This document shows, one piece after another, positions 61,894-64,000 of a stretch of DNA of 64,000 bases. The notes beneath the pieces are model-generated. The model was not told the origin of the DNA. It did no database searches and was given only the letters and a program-made list of their open reading frames with translations. The position numbers and the translations under genes were made by a program. This DNA comes from Corynespora cassiicola (lineage: Eukaryota > Ascomycota > Dothideomycetes > Pleosporales > Corynesporascaceae), in the NCBI GenBank assembly GCA_022059125.1, contig JAEUWY010000001.1, positions 4,092,001 through 4,156,000 of the forward strand, in the 5' to 3' direction. How positions within the stretch are numbered: the first letter of the stretch is position 1; each line of letters begins with the position of its first letter.

Positions 61894-62050
61894 TCTACTA
61901 TATTTACTATTTAGTTCTAGCTTAGTATAACTAAAAAAAAAAACTTCTGTTACTCTTTTAATTATTTATATTTATTATTTACTTTTAGTTTTTTAAATAA
62001 AAAACCTTTAATAGCTTTTTAGATTAGCTTTTAATACTAAACTGTGCTAT
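61894..62050 (-). repeat. Inverted border repeat, right island edge
   Basis: 61900-61965 is the inverse of the ~60-bp family C end motif (TTTACTATTTAGTTCTAGC .. TTCTGTTACTCTTTTAA). After it AT-richness fades, and by 62050 the sequence has normal composition. Confidence 0.7.
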
Positions 62051-62770
62051 GCGCTACTAATAGCCGGGTAAGCTGCCTTTTTTAGCGTGGCAAATATCTG
62101 CGACTTTAACGGTTATAGCAGCTTTTTTGCTAAGAGTAATGTTCCAAGCGCAGATGGCAAGTTTATAGGCCACAGTTCAGAATGAACAGGTTGGTGGCGA
62201 GCTAAGTGGGCTCGGTTGGAAATGAGGCCGTCAGATCAACCTTGTCTAGCTTCCTCAAGCGCGCTTGAGACCCTGACGATTAGCGGTGAGACGATTTCGA
62301 GACAGCTTTAGGCCGTTTAGAGCCAAAGGCCTTCGGGTGAACACAATGCACTGTTCAAAATTTTCATAGTACATAAGTAATCGAGCAGAACAAGTAGTAT
62401 AAATATGTCAACGGAATTGTGATTGGCTCAGAGACTAGTTGCAGCGGAGAATTATTGCCTTGGTGCCTTGAGTGTGCATTAGTCACAATTGTTTTATACA
62501 TGGTGCTTGCGTGTTCCATACGATCGCTTGTAGACAGATCTAGTCTTTGAACAGCGAGAAAAACGGAGATGCGGGAAAAATATGTGGAACTCGGACCCTG
62601 AATGTGGGCCGTTAGACCCCTATCTCGCCGATCTGGAACATTGCCGCCTTTTTTTTCTGCTCGCACACCTGTCTTTTCAATTATCGACTTTATTTAAAAG
62701 CAACCCGAAAGGGGCTCATTCTACTTGTCTCTTCGTCCTCGTTATCACTCGCTCAGTTCTCGACTACAAA
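62051..62770. promoter_or_regulatory. Spacer and desaturase promoter region
   Basis: Unique sequence of normal GC. TATTTAAA at 62691-62698 lies 73 bp before the ATG, and a CT-rich leader (62716-62768) ends in ACAAA directly before it, a good fungal start context. A minus-strand open frame at 62364-62666 has no recognisable features. Confidence 0.45.
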
Positions 62771-64000
62771 ATGAGCAAAACCGAAACCGTCATGTCACGT
62801 GGTGACACTCATGAAATTCCAGACATCAAGGTTATTCGAGATGCGATTCCCCAGAAGTGTTTTGAGCCGTCTTTGTCCAGGTCAATGGGATATGTTGTTC
62901 GCGACCTGGTTGCCGTCAGTATTATGTTTTACTGTGCAGCTACCTGGCTGGTACCCCTTCAATCAAGCTGGAATATTCCGCTGTGGGCATTGTACGGATT
63001 CGTCCAAGGTCTTTTCTTTACTGGCATTTGGATTCTGGCCCACGAATGCGGGCATGATGCCTTTTCGATGAACAGGAAAGCGAACTCTATCATCGGCTTT
63101 GTCCTCCACTCTCTTGTCCTAGTACCCTTCTTCTCTTGGAAGTTCAGTCATTCACGCCACCACCGATTCGCAAACCACATGGACAAGGACACTGTTTTCG
63201 TGCCGCACCGCAAAGATCGTTACCGTGCTAGCTTGAGAAAGCTTGCCAGTTTTCTGGGGTCAACAACTGAGGACGCGCCGATCGTGACTTTCTTGCAGCT
63301 CCTCTCACATCAACTCCTGGGCTGGCCAGCTTACATCCTACTGAATGCGGGCGCCGGAGAGAAGAGTCTCATCGAGTCTGACCGTGTGAGCGCACCGGCC
63401 TCTAAGCAGAGCCATCTTGATCCTACTTCCTTTGTCTTCAGGGACTCGGAACATCCGTTCGTGCTGATCTCTGACATTGGTTTACTTGCCGTCTTCTCGA
63501 TGTTATATCTCGCCTCCCAATCTCTTGGTCTCAAGGCCGTACTACTTCTCTACGGGATGCCCTATCTTTGGATGAATCACTGGCTGGGTAAGTATCCTAT
63601 TGTGTCATAGCACAAATTACGACTGTGCTAACATATCGTTTACAGTTGCAATCACATATCTCCACCATACGCATCCCGAGGTTCCACACTACGAGCATGA
63701 ATCCTGGACCTACCAGAAGGGTGCTTTGTCTACTATTGATCGAGATTTCGGCTTCATCGGTCGCCATTTCTTCCATGGTATCATCGAATATCACGTTGTT
63801 CACCACATATTCTCGTGAGTATTTCTGCTTCTTGGTCCTTGGGGTGCCGCCCAGACATGACACTGACCTGTTATCAGGCGCATTCCATTCTACCATGCGC
63901 AAGAAGCCACTGAGGCTATCGCCCCTCTATTAGGGAAGGCATATGTGCGGACCGAGGGTTCGTTCATGTATGATTTGTGGTCCACCTTCTCAACGTGCAA
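62771..64000 (+). CDS. Delta-12-type membrane fatty acid desaturase, 3' partial
   Basis: Membrane-bound acyl-lipid desaturase of the fungal delta-12 (FAD2-like) group, which puts a second double bond into oleoyl chains in the endoplasmic reticulum. Exons are 62771-63587, 63646-63814 and 63878 to beyond the window; introns are 58 nt (GTAAGT, CTAAC) and 63 nt (GTGAGT, ATCAG). About 370 aa are encoded here. The three histidine boxes that bind the di-iron centre are intact: HECGH (91-95), HSRHH (127-131), HVVHH (322-326). Hydrophobic segments lie at about 43-60, 72-90, 107-122, 212-222 and 240-270. [16 protein letters not shown] and [20 protein letters not shown] are typical of the group. ATG 62771 is preferred over the in-frame 62582 start because homologous N-termini begin here and the leader is promoter-like. 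Omega-3 specificity cannot be excluded. Confidence 0.92.

Larger units (their letters stand above)
8141..62050. other. RIP-mutated AT-rich transposon island
   Basis: A 54-kb block with very low GC and no intact gene. CpA/TpG and CpC/GpG are nearly absent, while C survives mainly in CpT and CpG; this is the pattern left by repeat-induced point mutation. Recognisable transposon proteins survive only as frames with stops, where TGG and CAA have become TAG or TAA and YLDD has become YLDN or YLNN. The left edge is sharp at the DUF1996 stop; the right edge lies around 62050. The contents are itemised below as nested elements. Confidence 0.95.

Noticed and set aside
8141..62050. Mitochondrial or bacterial origin for the AT-rich block
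   Set aside because: Ty3/Gypsy and mariner remnants with target-site duplications and RIP-type stops show nuclear fungal heterochromatin.
62364..62666. Minus-strand 100-aa frame upstream of the desaturase
   Set aside because: No domain, no promoter support, overlaps the desaturase promoter.
62582..62770. Upstream in-frame extension of the desaturase
   Set aside because: It would add 63 residues not typical of the family and run through the TATTTAAA and CT-rich promoter region; ATG 62771 has the better context.

Overview
The window looks like nuclear DNA of a filamentous ascomycete (Pezizomycotina). Genes carry short spliceosomal introns (52-91 nt, GTRNGY donors, CTAAC-like branch sites), secreted glycan-active enzymes are present, and a 54-kb block shows the imprint of repeat-induced point mutation (RIP): almost no CpA/TpG or CpC/GpG, with surviving C mostly in CpT or CpG, and stop codons throughout former reading frames. 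Species cannot be named from this.

Left gene-bearing flank (1-8140, normal GC). It holds the 3' part of a short-chain dehydrogenase; a broken secreted GH78-type alpha-L-rhamnosidase (three nonsense codons, two frame changes) that runs into the headless metalloprotease core of an archaemetzincin; a decayed minus-strand coding remnant; an intact secreted GH79 beta-glucuronidase-like enzyme with two introns; and an intact secreted DUF1996 protein. GH78 and GH79 enzymes can act in sequence on rhamnose-capped glucuronic acid side chains, so this may be a half-decayed glycan-trimming pair.

AT-rich island (8141 to about 62050). It starts directly after the DUF1996 stop codon and is a set of nested transposons that can be unpicked by target-site duplications (TSDs) and matching LTR lengths. 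Four copies of a chromodomain-bearing Ty3/Gypsy family ('A') are present: A1 9209-16347 (TSD ACTAT), A2 21274-28030 (TSD ATAGC), A3 50847-57608 on the minus strand (TSD CTGTC), and a shattered A4 spread over 32674-58206. A second Gypsy element D (43123-57725, TSD AGTAG) sits in A4 and contains A3. A third Gypsy element E1 (33051-39519, TSD ATTAA) also sits in A4. Tc1/mariner-like elements include a complete copy inside A4 (40337-42460), a head-to-head composite (20296-30856) that contains A2, and a relative, F. A mostly unmutated 361-bp solo LTR (10798-11158, TSD TAAAT) lies inside A1 and must postdate most of the RIP. An unclassified long-inverted-repeat family (C) with a variable 16-bp minisatellite occupies both flanks of the island, and inverted copies of its ~60-bp end motif mark both borders.

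Right gene-bearing flank (about 62050-64000). Normal base composition returns, followed by an apparently intact delta-12-type membrane fatty acid desaturase with all three histidine boxes, two introns, and its 3' end beyond the window.

No tRNA, rRNA or CRISPR array was recognised. All transposon coding capacity seen is inactivated by stop codons.
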